Source of the DNA: Sinorhizobium meliloti 4H41
GTDB lineage: Bacteria > Pseudomonadota > Alphaproteobacteria > Rhizobiales > Rhizobiaceae
Length of the DNA: 64,000 nucleotides
Direction: 5' to 3'
Assembly (NCBI RefSeq): GCF_000375585.1
Contig: NZ_AQWP01000008.1
Location: forward strand, 62,001-126,000
In this document: positions 48,285-57,965 of the stretch, piece after piece
Layout: every line of letters begins with the position of its first letter
Position numbering within the stretch: position 1 is the stretch's first letter
The notes under the pieces: model-generated
The model's database searches: none
What the model saw: the letters and a program-made list of their open reading frames with translations, nothing else
What the model was told of the DNA's origin: nothing
Translations under genes and position numbers: made by a program

Positions 48285-48750
48285 GAGTGCTTCCTTTCGC
48301 CTTTGCTAGCGCATTGCCGGGGCGCTCGCCGCCACCCTGAATGGTCCATGATTGCTCCGGGAGCAGGTACCAGCTACGAGACCGCTTGTCGCAGCCGAGC
48401 GCCAATCGTCGCACGTGCATCCGACCAGAAAGCCGCAGCGGCTTTAGGACGACGACATCAAAGCCCAAGACCGGGCCGCATAAGCCATAGGGGCAGAACG
48501 CTTGAGCACGGCGATGGCGTCGGCAGACAGGCCGCGTGCTCAAATGCAAATCGGTTGGGAGTTCGCGAGCTCTGGGTCACGGCAGGCCCGCCAGTCACGC
48601 AGTCGTTTGCGCCACTGGTCCGCTCAGCGGCGCTGCACGATTGTTGCGCCAAAAAGATGATTCGGGTTATCGTCCGCGCAAAATGCGCCGAAGGTCATTT
48701 CGGTTGAGCAAAGTATTCCAAACTTGCAACGGAGAAAAACCGACCGGACC
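48285..48750. other. Region upstream of the replication gene without a gene
   Basis: About 465 bases. I found neither repA/repB-like sequence nor another convincing gene. It ends at the antisense-RNA terminator. Confidence 0.4.
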
Positions 48751-48812
48751 AGAAAAGAAAACCGCCCCGAAACAGATCCGGAAGCGGTTTGCTAAATAAT
48801 CAATTTTGCCAA
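48751..48812 (-). ncRNA. Antisense RNA (ctRNA-like) upstream of repC
   Basis: On the minus strand a promoter (TTGACG at 48845-48840, 17 bases, TACTGA at 48822-48817) would start RNA near 48810. About 20-25 bases later a stem (AAACCGC/GCGGTTT, 48790-48759) followed by TTCTTTTC would end it, giving roughly 60 bases. Repressor antisense RNAs with this design sit before repC in repABC plasmids and set copy number. Placement and size fit; expression is inferred. Confidence 0.65.
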
Positions 48813-48816
48813 ATCC

Positions 48817-48845
48817 TCAGTAGCAAACCTCACTTCCCCCGTCAA
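48817..48845 (-). promoter_or_regulatory. Sigma-70-type promoter of the antisense RNA
   Basis: TTGACG and TACTGA with a 17-base spacer on the minus strand. The -35 is one mismatch from consensus; the -10 is weaker. Confidence 0.6.
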
Positions 48846-48920
48846 CTTAAAAAACACCGTTTCGGTGAATGGGGTTTCTTTGTCTGGTCTCCAACACAGG
48901 AGACGAGAGTGCGAGAACCG

Positions 48921-50189
48921 ATGCCACCAAAGCGGTCGATCGGCCGTAGACAGACGCCCACACGTGCCGAATTCCGCCGGCTGGCACTATCGGCTGAAAT
49001 CGGGACCGTGACACGCGGACAGCTCGCCGTGCTTGCGCAAAATCTGCCCTGCACGGGGATAGTCAACGCGACCGAAGCGTATCTTTTGACCACACTGATC
49101 AACACGGCACCTGCGGAAGCGTTCGACAAAGGCGGCCGGCCAATCATCTTCAAGTCGAACCAGCAACTCGCTTTCGAAATCAATCGTTCGGCCGGACGCG
49201 TGAGCCGGCTGCTGTCGAGGCTTTTCGATGCCGGGCTGATCACCATGCAGGACAGCGGCAACTACAAACGATATCCCACCCGAGACGTCGAAGGCGTCAT
49301 TGTCGACGGTTGCGGGATCGACCTGCGAATACTCATCGTTCGTTACCGCGAGCTTGATGAACTCGTAAGGCAAGCCAGAGTCGAAAAGGCTGCCGCAAAT
49401 GCAGCGCTGCGGCGGTATCGCGGAGCTTTGCGTAATCTGCGACGTGCGCTTGCTTCGGCTTGCTGCCTTCCGCAGCGCACGCGGGCGCGGCTTGAGGTGC
49501 GTCTTGAAAAAGTCATCATTTTGGTCGGCATCGCGACGCGCGCATCAAGCGCCCTGTTGCTTCGCGCTACCGCGCTTCTTGAGTGGTTTGTCGAACGGGT
49601 TATGCAGCTCCCGCGCCGGCCTGAAGTTGCGTTTGCGCCGCAAGATTCGGCATGCAAATGTGTCGAAAGCGGCATGCACAGACAGAGTACAAGCCCTGAT
49701 TCACATGAAGAGAGTAACGATAACCAGTGTACGGCTACCGCTGGACCAATGACTTCAGCCAGGGCGGGCGCCGCCAGCGAAGGGGCTTCTGAAGCAAGCC
49801 CGAGGCGACGCGGGCGCGCAGTCAAACAACCACGTCATTCGCGGCAGGAGATGGTCGCACTGCAGGACATATTGCGAGCCATACCAGCACTGAGCACTTA
49901 CGGTTTGGCGCTGCCCCGCAGTTGGGCCGATCTCACCCGGATTGCTCCGCAAATGTGCCGACTTGCCGGTATTTCGGACGATGCGCGGCGCCGCGCCGTC
50001 GATCAGATGGGCGAGCACCGGGCCGCCGTTGCGATCGCGATTACCCTGCAGAAGCTCGATCGGCAGGAAGTCTCCTCGCCAGAGGGCTATCTGCGAGCAA
50101 TGACTGAGCGGGCGGGCTCCGGCGAACTACACCTTTCCCGTTCGATCTTTGGGCTCGCGGCCCGCTACACCATGGAGCCGCTGACTTAG
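48921..50189 (+). CDS. repC: RepC-type plasmid replication initiator
   Basis: 422 residues from the ATG at 48921. The N-terminal domain (RPIIFKSNQQLAFEINRSAGRVSRLLSRLFDAGLITMQDSGNYKRYPTRD) is the winged HTH of RepC proteins, and the end (SPEGYLRAMTERAGSGELHLSRSIFGLA) matches the RepC C-terminus. RepC starts replication of repABC plasmids, and the origin lies within repC. No repA or repB is seen in the 1.2 kb upstream, so this is a solitary repC. The frame is open upstream, but that part overlaps the antisense-RNA region. Rhizobial symbiotic plasmids sometimes carry an extra repC; whether this one works is unknown. Confidence 0.85.
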   Translation: MPPKRSIGRRQTPTRAEFRRLALSAEIGTVTRGQLAVLAQNLPCTGIVNATEAYLLTTLINTAPAEAFDKGGRPIIFKSNQQLAFEINRSAGRVSRLLSRLFDAGLITMQDSGNYKRYPTRDVEGVIVDGCGIDLRILIVRYRELDELVRQARVEKAAANAALRRYRGALRNLRRALASACCLPQRTRARLEVRLEKVIILVGIATRASSALLLRATALLEWFVERVMQLPRRPEVAFAPQDSACKCVESGMHRQSTSPDSHEESNDNQCTATAGPMTSARAGAASEGASEASPRRRGRAVKQPRHSRQEMVALQDILRAIPALSTYGLALPRSWADLTRIAPQMCRLAGISDDARRRAVDQMGEHRAAVAIAITLQKLDRQEVSSPEGYLRAMTERAGSGELHLSRSIFGLAARYTMEPLT

Positions 50190-50247
50190 GTTCGAAATAA
50201 CATCTTCAGGCACGGGACAGAAGAGCGTTCAAATGCGCTCTTTCGTT

Positions 50248-50263
50248 GTCGCATGCCCGACAA
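50248..50263. promoter_or_regulatory. NifA-type activator site downstream of repC
   Basis: TGTCGCATGCCCGACA fits TGT-N10-ACA exactly; it ends 60 bases before the -24 element at 50324. Confidence 0.7.
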
Positions 50264-50323
50264 TATCCGACAAACGTCACAACAGTCTTGAAGTATCACC
50301 CTACTTCTAAACGAATTTCTCCT

Positions 50324-50338
50324 TGGCACGGTAGGTGC
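50324..50338 (+). promoter_or_regulatory. Orphan sigma-54 promoter
   Basis: TGGCACGGTAGGTGC has a perfect -24 element with GG and GC ten bases apart, and a NifA-type site upstream. No convincing gene follows in the next 800 bases. Confidence 0.75.
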
Positions 50339-51168
50339 AAGGCTATTCCCAGCCGCATCACACGCCGGGAGAAGGGCTTTGTCGCAAACTGATAGGCAAC
50401 GACACGAGTGCTCCACGTTTTCACACGTCGGCGCCGTTAGCGCCCCGCTTGCACCATCGCCCTTCGTTCAACGCGAGGAAAGAAACACATTCACCAGCAA
50501 AGTCGCGCTTCCGTCTGGGGTCGTACGGCAAGGGAACTCGGTCGGACAGCGCATGCGACAGGCGTCCGGATCTCACGCCAGTGGAAAGCTGTTGCAGCGG
50601 CGCCGTCGCAAGATCTGGAGATCGTACGCCTCGTTGGACGCGGACGCAGCGTCGAAAGGGACCGACCCATGCCGATTGCCATGAAAAGGCCGGGGACGGA
50701 TCGCCTCGCCAAAAATGGCATTGAAGCCGTGGCAATGTGCGAACGGGCTACCGCATGCGCCATCGCCGGGCTTAGCCTGGTTCACGTCTGCGGGAGCAAC
50801 ATTGCAGCCTCCGCGACATCCCCTTCTCGAGCTTAGGCTCAACAATGCCCCTGTGGCTGAATAGGTCACTCAGTTTGCCGAGCAGGTGATTGGCCGTGGG
50901 CATCCGCCCCAATGGGCGTCGGGAATACCAATTCAGCAACGAACTCCGACAACCGTGCGCAACGATGGAGTTCCGACCAGAGCAGTCCAATCCCGCTTCT
51001 TTGGGATGGCGTCCTGGCACGGTTCCGGATCTTCCACGATCAACCCGCGAGGGGTCCGTGCGCCAAGCTGCGGCCGCTGCCGCTTCGCGTTGCGGTGATC
51101 GCGTCCGGAAGCCGTGCCTTTGAGGAGCCATCGAGCGGGATTGGCCCGCTCCTATTGGAGGCTCTCGA
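50339..51168 (+). other. Region downstream of the orphan sigma-54 promoter
   Basis: About 830 bases with no recognised protein. The best small frame is 50669-50836 (55 codons, AAAGGGA seven bases before the ATG), of unknown nature. The region could hold a regulatory RNA, or the promoter may be left over from a lost nif gene. Confidence 0.4.
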
Positions 51169-51339
51169 ATGTCGCACGATCTCTCACTCGCACAGTCCCA
51201 CGCCTTTCAGCTTTCCCGCGACCTGATGGCCCCGGTCACCCTCTTCACCGTCGACGGCCAATACGGCGTTCTCCCGTCGGACGAAATCGAGCCGGACGAT
51301 GATCTTGAAATCGTCCATGAATACACGCCCTGGCATTGA
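51169..51339 (+). CDS. Small acidic protein of the plasmid backbone
   Basis: 56 residues, MSHDLSLAQSHAFQLSRDL then a valine-rich strand and an acidic end (SDEIEPDDDLEIVHEY). A good ribosome site (GGAGG, 8 bases) precedes the ATG. I recall similar short proteins near repC/tra regions of rhizobial plasmids, but no function is known. It precedes the toprim gene. Confidence 0.6.
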   Translation: MSHDLSLAQSHAFQLSRDLMAPVTLFTVDGQYGVLPSDEIEPDDDLEIVHEYTPWH

Positions 51340-51529
51340 GCCTCCGGCATAGCTTGCGGCTTTGCCGCTTGCGAGCGGCAGGCCGCAAGGGAGGCTTCGC
51401 CGCGGCCGACCTTTGCATGATTCACCAAATTGCCGGCCGCGCCCTTGCGTCCTTTGCTCTTCGCGGCCGCTCAAGCGGCGTTATAGAGCTGAGGAAATGG
51501 AGGCGATCGCTCTCGCGATCGGAAGGAAA

Positions 51530-52516
51530 ATGGAGAGACGAGAAATAGAAACGCTCCGCGACAAGGTAAGCTGCGCCGCGGTGCTGGAACAAGCCGGTTT
51601 TGCCAACGATGCCAAGGAAAGCACCCGGCGGGCCCTGAAGTTTCGGCGCGGCGGCGAGATCATTATCGTCACGCATGAGGGCCGCGGATGGTTCGACCCT
51701 CTCAGCGATGCAAAAGGCGATGTCTTCGGGCTCGTCCAGCATCTCGATCGCGTCGCCTTCATGGAATGCCTTGAAAAGGTCGCTGGCCTCGTGGGGTTCG
51801 AAGTTTCGGGCCCCAAGTGGCTGCCTCGCATTGCTGACGACCAACCCGACCTTTCTATTGCCGATCGCTGGCGAGCGCGACGCCGCCCTTGGCCAGGCTC
51901 ATCGACGTGGCGCTACCTCCATGATGAGCGCTGCCTGCCCTTGGCTCTGCTTCGCGCAGCGATCAAGGGCAACCTCCTTCGCGAGGGCCCCCGCGGCAGC
52001 ATGTGGGCCGCACATACGAATGAGGCCAGTGAAGTCACCGGCTGGGAGGCGCGGGGTCCGCAATACCGGGGTTTCTCCTCCGGAGGAACGAAGGTCCTTT
52101 TCCGCTTTGGGTCCGGAACTGCACTGCGCCTGGCCGTCACAGAAGCTGCCATCGACGCCATGAGCCTCGCGGCAATCGAGGGACTGCGCGACGGTACGCT
52201 CTATCTCAGCACCGGCGGTGGCTGGTCGCCGAGCACGGCCGCGGCGCTCCGCGAACTGGTCAGGCGCCCCGACGTCCAGCTCGTCGCCGCCACTGACGCC
52301 AATCCCCAGGGCGAGTTTTTTGCCGAGCGGTTGCGGCTGCTCGCCGGTGATGCCGGCTGCGACTGGACGCGACTCCGGCCGTCGGAGGAGGACTGGAACG
52401 AAACGCTGAAACTTAAGGGAAATAAAAGAGAGGAAAAGGAGGGAGCAGGCAAAGGCGTGCCGCATGCGCGCCACCCGCGTCAAGGGAGGGTTCGTCCGGC
52501 TTCAGCCGGCCCTTGA
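51530..52516 (+). CDS. Toprim / DUF3991 domain protein
   Basis: 328 residues. The N-terminal half (VSCAAVLEQAGFANDAKESTRRALKFRRGGEIIIVTHEGRGWFDPLSDAKGDVFGLVQHLD) is the DUF3991 region common in plasmid proteins. The later part (LRLAVTEAAIDAMSLAAIE near 200 and LVAATDANPQGEFFAERL near 250) has the Glu and Asp-x-Asn pattern of a toprim fold. It may act in plasmid DNA processing or defence; unproven. The start at 51530 has a near-perfect site (GGAAGGAAA); an earlier in-frame ATG at 51497 is possible. Confidence 0.8.
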   Translation: MERREIETLRDKVSCAAVLEQAGFANDAKESTRRALKFRRGGEIIIVTHEGRGWFDPLSDAKGDVFGLVQHLDRVAFMECLEKVAGLVGFEVSGPKWLPRIADDQPDLSIADRWRARRRPWPGSSTWRYLHDERCLPLALLRAAIKGNLLREGPRGSMWAAHTNEASEVTGWEARGPQYRGFSSGGTKVLFRFGSGTALRLAVTEAAIDAMSLAAIEGLRDGTLYLSTGGGWSPSTAAALRELVRRPDVQLVAATDANPQGEFFAERLRLLAGDAGCDWTRLRPSEEDWNETLKLKGNKREEKEGAGKGVPHARHPRQGRVRPASAGP

Positions 52517-52774
52517 CCCGGCCGGTCGCAATGCCGGCGGCCCGAAAGGGGTCATGAAGGACTGAAGAGGATGGTGAAGTTGAGAAGGCTGTGCCGCGCT
52601 TCGGTCCGGAATCCGCGCGAGGCGTATCCTCGAAGCGAAACGGAAGTCGATCGCCAGCGGCGTCATAATGTCCGCCTCATCGCAGAACGTGACCAAGTTG
52701 TAAGACCCGTGCCTCTTGCTCCGAAGCCAAAATCCTGATGCCAAATAGGCACCGGCGCCTCAGACACCCTGAGC
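52517..52774. other. Short intergenic region
   Basis: About 260 bases; no gene or known site recognised. Confidence 0.3.
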
Positions 52775-53229
52775 CTAGAATATTCGACGATGCCGAGGGC
52801 CGACCTCCTCGAAGCCGTTCCGCAGATAGAAATCGAGAGTGCGCTTCCATTTTGGTTGCCCGGGCGCTCCAACCTCAAGTCGCTTCCATCCGCGAGCACG
52901 GCTTTCCCGCGAGGCCACCTCGAGCAGATGAGGGGCAATCCCTTTGGAGCGCATGTCCGGTCGAACATAAAGCTCCGAAATCTGTCCGAACTTGCCTCCT
53001 GCATAGATCGCCGTGCATTCGTTCAGCACCATGATGCCGACCGGCTCGTCATCTGCAATTGCGATCACAGCGAACACGCAGCGTCGGCAAGCACTGTCTC
53101 CGCGCTTTGTCTGACGACGTCGGGCGTGGGCGCTTTCCCGCCAGAGAGTTCATCGAGCAGTGCGTGAATGAAACTGGCGACCGTCTCGACGTCCGTTGCG
53201 TGCGCGCGGCGAGTAGATATGGGAGGCAT
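52775..53229 (-). pseudogene. GNAT acetyltransferase, frameshifted
   Basis: From the ATG at 53229 (AGGAG three bases before) the frame reads STRRAHATDVETVASFIHALLDELSGGKAPTP, a GNAT N-terminus, but stops near 53069. One frame over the protein continues VFAVIAIADDEPVGIMVLNECTAIYAGGKFGQISELYVRPDMRSKGIAPHLL and so on to 52775. The acetyl-CoA-binding motif (VRPDMRSKGIAPHLL) is intact, so one base change separates the two halves. Substrate unknown. Confidence 0.75.
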
Positions 53230-53350
53230 ATTCTCTCCTACTAGCGGTCAAAAATCCCGATTCATGCTACCAGCAGCGCAAGCCCGACACTCACTTTTAG
53301 AGGCAATGTCGGGGCTGATGAACGGCATTGTTCATCCAATTATTGCATAA

Positions 53351-54001
53351 AAACTGTTCACGACTTATGAGCGCAGGTGCGCGAATAAAACGATTCGCGA
53401 CAGCTGCCCGGATGCGTGGGAAACGATTTTCGATCGGGCGCTCGCACCAGGCGAATCTTACGAGAAGGATCGGCAGTCGTTCGCGCGGGAGCATGCCGGC
53501 GACTGGATTGTCACCGCTGCGCTGCGTTCGGACGATCAACCTGGTATGACCGAGGTTATCGCCACGATCGGCGGTAAGCGCGGCGAGCGTGCGCAAGAGC
53601 GCCGCTTTCTGGTGCCGAGCGACGAGTATGCGGTCGGCCGGTTCGGCTTCGTCATCGATGAGACGCGGCATGCCGCCTCTGAGGTCCCTCCAGTTTCGCC
53701 AGTTGGCGGTGGAGGCCGGCGTAACGTCGACTTCCGAGCAACAGGCCGTAGCTCGCCAGAACGGAAGTGGCGCGGCGGCAGACACAGCACCCGTTGGAAA
53801 GGCGGAGACAAGGCGGGAGCGCCGGTCGTTTCCTTAGGCGTCATGATCCCTCCCCAGCCGGATACCCCTTCGGTTTTGGGGCGGTCTGAACCGGCTGCCG
53901 GGTGCGCTTCAAGGCCGCTGTCGCGCCGCGGTGCGGCCGGACCCCGCCGTCCCTCGCGGAGCAGGCTCGCGTGCTCTTTCGAGGGCAGGTTGCCCCATTA
54001 G
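53351..54001 (+). pseudogene. Fragment of a plasmid-backbone protein of unknown family
   Basis: The frame is open from 53351, but the first ATG is at 53546, after about 65 codons that look protein-like (ETIFDRALAPGESYEKDRQSFAREHAGDWIVTAALRSDDQPG). The stretch FLVPSDEYAVGRFGFVIDETRHA resembles a recurrent plasmid protein, perhaps of DUF7007 type (from memory). After residue about 115 the reading is low-complexity (Arg/Gly rich). No ribosome site; probably a 5'-truncated relic. Confidence 0.45.
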
Positions 54002-54138
54002 CACGCAAACCGGCTCCGCTTGTCCAGGTAGGGCCGGACCCTGAAGCGCCCGCCTTCCGCCGGTTCGGGATGACCGCACCGAAGGGCAAGCCGGCATGGG
54101 GCCGGAGCCGTTTCGGACGACTTCGAAAGGAAACGACC

Positions 54139-54726
54139 ATGGCTCAGCCCACTACCTCCTCCCGCCAATCTGCGCGCGTCGTGGAACGGCGCAAGGGCGT
54201 CACCATCGAGATGGTCCGGCTGACTTGCCCCGACTCTACCCAGGCGCTGAAGATCGCCGAAAGTTTCGGCACCGCCGTCATCGACAGCGACGGCATCCGC
54301 GACCTGCACGAACGGCTCGTCATCGAGACCGCTGATGCGCTCGGCGACGGACTCGGTGACAAAGCCATGCAGATCCACCTGCAGCGCATCGTAGGCGCCT
54401 TCGTCGGCTCCGCTCACGGCGCCGGCCAGTTCTATAGCCGCGCGGTCACCGAGGCGCGCGATGCCACGGCCAAGGCCGCCAACGATGTCCGCGACGAGGA
54501 TCTCGACGGTCCCGTCGGGTATGACAGCGCGGCACAGCGCAAGCGCGAATTTGCGGCCGACATGGGCGTGCAGGCCCATTCGCTCAGAATGGCGGCCGAG
54601 GGCGCTGTAGCCGCCTATGCCCAGGTGATCGGCGAGGCCTGGAAGCATTTCGACCGGCCGGTCGAACAGCCGGGCCACTCGCTCAACCGCAAGGCCGCTG
54701 AGGCGCAGATCTCGGCCTTCGATTAG
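54139..54726 (+). CDS. Conserved plasmid protein of unknown function
   Basis: 195 residues from the ATG at 54139, which has GAAAGGAAA before it; the long open frame upstream is not coding. It is largely helical and alanine-rich (QRIVGAFVGSAHGAGQFYSRAVTEARDATAKAANDVRDEDLDG, near 75-120). I recall relatives near rhizobial tra regions, with no known function. It stands between the relic at 53351 and the ArdC-like gene. Confidence 0.7.
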   Translation: MAQPTTSSRQSARVVERRKGVTIEMVRLTCPDSTQALKIAESFGTAVIDSDGIRDLHERLVIETADALGDGLGDKAMQIHLQRIVGAFVGSAHGAGQFYSRAVTEARDATAKAANDVRDEDLDGPVGYDSAAQRKREFAADMGVQAHSLRMAAEGAVAAYAQVIGEAWKHFDRPVEQPGHSLNRKAAEAQISAFD

Positions 54727-55025
54727 GCCACCGGCGGGGCTCCGGCCCCGCTCTTCCTATCAACACGAGAACGGCTGCTTCCATGGCGGAGCCGGCCTTT
54801 TTCATGTCGCCGACGCGGCCAATAAGGAAAACGAAAACGGGTAGATGGCACCTGCCGCGGCCCGTGCCGTTCGTCGGGTGTGCAGAAGCCGCCTGCGGAC
54901 GCAACGGCTCCGCCATCCTCCACTTCGTTCCGGCCGTTCCGGTGCATCCGCCGGCTCAAGGGCTTCTGCCTTCATCCCTCCGCAACGGGCCGCGATGGGC
55001 GCGGACTCAAACGGAGGGTTAAAAC
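54727..55025. other. Leader region of the ArdC-like gene
   Basis: About 300 GC-rich bases, no gene recognised. It ends in GGAGGG before the ArdC-like GTG start. Confidence 0.4.
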
Positions 55026-55949
55026 GTGAAAAACACAGAGAACCAACGGGTCGATCTCTATACCCGCATCACCGACATGATCATCGAAGACTTGACGAAG
55101 GGCGTGCGGCCCTGGATGAAGCCATGGAATGCAGAAAATACGACCGGCCGCATAAACCGGCCATTGCGGTACAACGGGCAGCCGTATTCGGGCGTCAACG
55201 TGCTGCTTCTCTGGTCGGAGGGCATGGCGCGGGGATATACGTCATCCACGTGGATGACGTTCAAGCAGGCCCTCGAATTAGGCGCCGCCGTCCGCAAGGG
55301 CGAGACAGGCACGACCGTCGTCTTCGCCAACCGTTTTACGAGGTCCGAAATCGACGAAGATGGCGGCGAGGTCGAGCGGGAGATCCCTTTCCTTAAAGCC
55401 TACAGTGTCTTCAATGTCGAACAGATTGAAGGACTTCCTGAGCAGTATCATCATCGGCCGGCACCGGCCCCCGATCCGCTCGAACGTATCCAGCATGCCG
55501 ATCGCTTCTTCCGCAACACGGGTGCTGTGATCCGCCATGGTGGCAACCAGGCCTTCTTTGCGCCTACTGCCGATCTCATCCAGATGCCGCCGTTTGAGAG
55601 CTTCAAGGACGCGGCAAGCTACTATGCCACCTTGAGCCATGAGGTCACGCATTGGACGGCGCCGGCGCATCGACTCAGTCGCGACCTCAGCCGCTATGCC
55701 AAGGACAAATCCGAGCGTGCCCGCGAGGAACTCATTGCCGAACTCGGCAGTTGCTTCCTATGCGCGGATCTCGGCATCGCTCCCGAGCTCGAGCCCCGCC
55801 CCGATCACGCCTCGTATCTTGCCTCCTGGCTCAAGGTCCTAGCCGGCGACAGACGAGCGATCTTCCAGGCGGCGGCGCATGCGCAACGGGCAGCAAACTT
55901 CCTGCATGACCTGCAGCACGAAGCCGCCGAAGAGCGGCTCGCTACGTGA
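55026..55949 (+). CDS. ArdC-like antirestriction protein with zincin domain
   Basis: 307 residues. The N-terminal ArcN-type part (YTRITDMIIEDLTKGVRPWMKPWNAE...YSGVNVLLLW, residues 12-65) binds ssDNA in relatives, and the C-terminal metallopeptidase motif HEVTH (ATLSHEVTHW near 200) is intact. ArdC-like proteins protect incoming plasmid DNA from restriction during conjugation, which fits the neighbouring tra genes. Start is GTG at 55026, seven bases after GGAGGG. Confidence 0.88.
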   Translation: MKNTENQRVDLYTRITDMIIEDLTKGVRPWMKPWNAENTTGRINRPLRYNGQPYSGVNVLLLWSEGMARGYTSSTWMTFKQALELGAAVRKGETGTTVVFANRFTRSEIDEDGGEVEREIPFLKAYSVFNVEQIEGLPEQYHHRPAPAPDPLERIQHADRFFRNTGAVIRHGGNQAFFAPTADLIQMPPFESFKDAASYYATLSHEVTHWTAPAHRLSRDLSRYAKDKSERAREELIAELGSCFLCADLGIAPELEPRPDHASYLASWLKVLAGDRRAIFQAAAHAQRAANFLHDLQHEAAEERLAT

Positions 55950-56200
55950 GGTTTTTCAGCGTCGGTCGTGTCCCGCCCACGGCCGACAACTGGCTTGGTC
56001 GCGGAGAACTTGTCGAGATCAGCGAAAACCTCTCAGATCAAGGTTTCCGCTCAGTTGGCTGGAGCTTCCGGGACGGCTTGATTTCGACGATAAACGGCCT
56101 TGTCTGCTGCGCATACATCGTCCAGGCGACGAACGGCGAGGCATGCGATATCGCGAAAATGGGCCCAAACGGCCAGGCTCATCTGTTCTGGGACGTTTGA
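55946..56200 (+). CDS. Hypothetical protein coupled to the ArdC-like gene
   Basis: 84 residues starting at a GTG that overlaps the ArdC-like stop by four bases (GTGA). It contains a Trp/Gly-rich middle (FRSVGWSFRDGLISTINGLVCCAYIV), no recognised domain. Coupled translation is likely. It could also be a chance frame; medium confidence. Confidence 0.5.
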   Translation: MRFFSVGRVPPTADNWLGRGELVEISENLSDQGFRSVGWSFRDGLISTINGLVCCAYIVQATNGEACDIAKMGPNGQAHLFWDV

Positions 56201-56556
56201 TTTTGACATGTGGACCCGGCAACGGACCCACCGTCGCATAATCCCGTCAGGCAGTCGGAGAGCAGCGGCCGTCACCATATTCCTTCGACCGTTGCGCCAG
56301 GCCACGTCCTTCGCGGGCTCGATGAGGCATGTCTGATCGAAGACCGGCTTCGCCTCGATCGTGTTCCCGCAACGGCCTTCCCGAAACTTTCTTCCCCTGA
56401 GCGCGATGCGCTCATTCCTCGCGGAACAACAAAGCTTCGCCTGGCCGCCCTCCACCTTGTTCCGGCCCTCCGGGTGCGGACCGATCGTCCACGATCCTTA
56501 CGACAGCCATCGAGGCCGCGACGGGCGCGGCCCGAAACAGCGAAAGGAACAGGAAA
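56201..56556. other. Intergenic region before the DUF736 gene
   Basis: About 355 bases; no gene recognised. It ends with a fair ribosome site (GAAAGGAAC) for the next gene. Confidence 0.4.
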
Positions 56557-56868
56557 ATGGCAACCATCGGCATCTTCACCACCTCCGAAACAGGCTTCAA
56601 CGGCTCGATCCGCACGCTCGCCCTCAACGTCAAGGCCCGCATCGCCCGCATCGAGACCCCCTCCGACAAGGGCCCGCACTTCCGCATCTACGCGGGCAAC
56701 GTCGAGCTGGGTGCCGCCTGGCAAAAGCGCTCCGAGCAGACGGATCGCGATTACCTCTCGGTCAAGCTCGACGACCCGAGCTTCCCCGCCCCGATCTACG
56801 CAACGCTCACCGAGGTCGAGGGCGAGGACGGCTATCAGCTGATCTGGTCCCGCCCCAACCGGGACTGA
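56557..56868 (+). CDS. DUF736 family protein
   Basis: 103 residues, full length: [29 protein letters not shown] and [20 protein letters not shown] are the family signature. DUF736 proteins are small, widespread in plasmids of alpha-proteobacteria, and of unknown function. A ribosome site GAAAGGAAC precedes the ATG. Confidence 0.92.
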   Translation: MATIGIFTTSETGFNGSIRTLALNVKARIARIETPSDKGPHFRIYAGNVELGAAWQKRSEQTDRDYLSVKLDDPSFPAPIYATLTEVEGEDGYQLIWSRPNRD

Positions 56869-57191
56869 GACCTAGACCTGGCCCCGCCCGCAAGGCGGGG
56901 CCACCTGGTGCAAGGACAAGCCGGAAGCAGGCATCGAGCCTGCCGCCGGCTTTTTCGCTGCGATAAGGAAACGGAATTTGTCTGCTCAGATGAGGCTATC
57001 GTGCCGGGAGGAAATGCCGGTCTCAAGGACGAGCGGTGCTCCCAATTTTGCCTCCGCTCCGGTTTTCCTCCGCTCCAACAAAATCGGCTCCCCCACGCGC
57101 CGGCTCCGCCGGTCGCTTCCGCGTTCCTTGACCCGCGTCATCTCTTCCCGCCCTGCGGCCTCGTCTTTCGCGAACTCAAGGAGATGAGACG
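56869..57191. other. Intergenic region with a GC-rich hairpin
   Basis: About 320 bases. GGCCCCGCCC-(GCAA)-GGCGGGGCC at about 56880-56902 could form a stable hairpin that might end transcription of the DUF736 gene. No gene seen. Confidence 0.5.
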
Positions 57192-57356
57192 ATGACGATC
57201 GAACAGCACATCGAAGAATTGTGGGCCGAGCTCAACAGCGCCTGCGGTGCCGTCGAGCGCCGCCAGATTGAGGCCGAGATTGAGCTGGCCCAAGCTGACC
57301 TGGCCGTGATGCTTGCCGAACAGGACGGTGCGATCGAGGCCGGGCCGCCCTTCTGA
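57192..57356 (+). CDS. Small helical protein of the plasmid backbone
   Basis: 54 residues, almost all helical and acidic (IEQHIEELWAELNSACGAVERRQIEAEIELAQADLAVMLAEQD), a likely coiled coil. A strong AAGGAG site lies eight bases before the ATG. Similar short proteins occur by DUF736 genes in rhizobial plasmids; the function is unknown. Confidence 0.65.
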   Translation: MTIEQHIEELWAELNSACGAVERRQIEAEIELAQADLAVMLAEQDGAIEAGPPF

Positions 57357-57509
57357 GGCGGCACTTTTTTGTCCTGCAATGTGAGCCGGTCCGCTCCCCG
57401 GCTGTCAGGGATTTTCCTCGACCCGGTCCTCCGGCTGCACGCCTGCGTAAAGGACGGCGCGGCCCAGCGGCGCCGATGAGGCATCATTGCCCGCTTCGGC
57501 GAGCCTCTC

Positions 57510-57767
57510 TCATGTTGGCGCGGAGGAGCGCGGCCGATAGCCGCGTTTTCGCTTCTGTCGCAGCAGATCGAGAAACAGTTCGACGGCTTCCTCTTCCCGC
57601 CCGAAATGATGGATCATTGTCTGACCCTTTGCGCCAATGCGGCCCCACGTCCTGAGCAGGCAAACATCCCCGAACAGGTTCGGCTCGATCGACATGGCGT
57701 AGTAGCGCGCCATGTTCTTTGCCGCATCCGTGCGTTCGACATAGAGGTGATAGGGTTGCGAGATCAT
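57510..57767 (-). CDS. WGR domain protein
   Basis: 85 residues from the ATG at 57767; the frame is open a little further to 57803 but that start (TTG) is unsupported. YHLYVERTDAAKNMARYYAMSIEPNLFGDVCLLRTWGRIGAKGQTMIHHFG covers a complete WGR domain. Such domains bind nucleic acids, but in stand-alone form the role is unknown. Minus strand, after a short gap from the nuclease relic. Confidence 0.8.
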   Translation of the reverse strand: MISQPYHLYVERTDAAKNMARYYAMSIEPNLFGDVCLLRTWGRIGAKGQTMIHHFGREEEAVELFLDLLRQKRKRGYRPRSSAPT

Positions 57768-57965
57768 GAGATCAGAATCGCCGATCCCGGGAATCACGTC
57801 CAACGACAGTTATGAATCGTTCGGCAAGGATCGATTCACATCAGTGATGATAAGCGAAGCCTTCCGCAGGGATTTGAGCGAGACGCCTGCGGCGCACGGC
57901 CCTATTCGCTCACCAAACCCGCGAGCGCGGTTTTGGCCATCCGAGTGACGATTGCTCGCGGGGTC

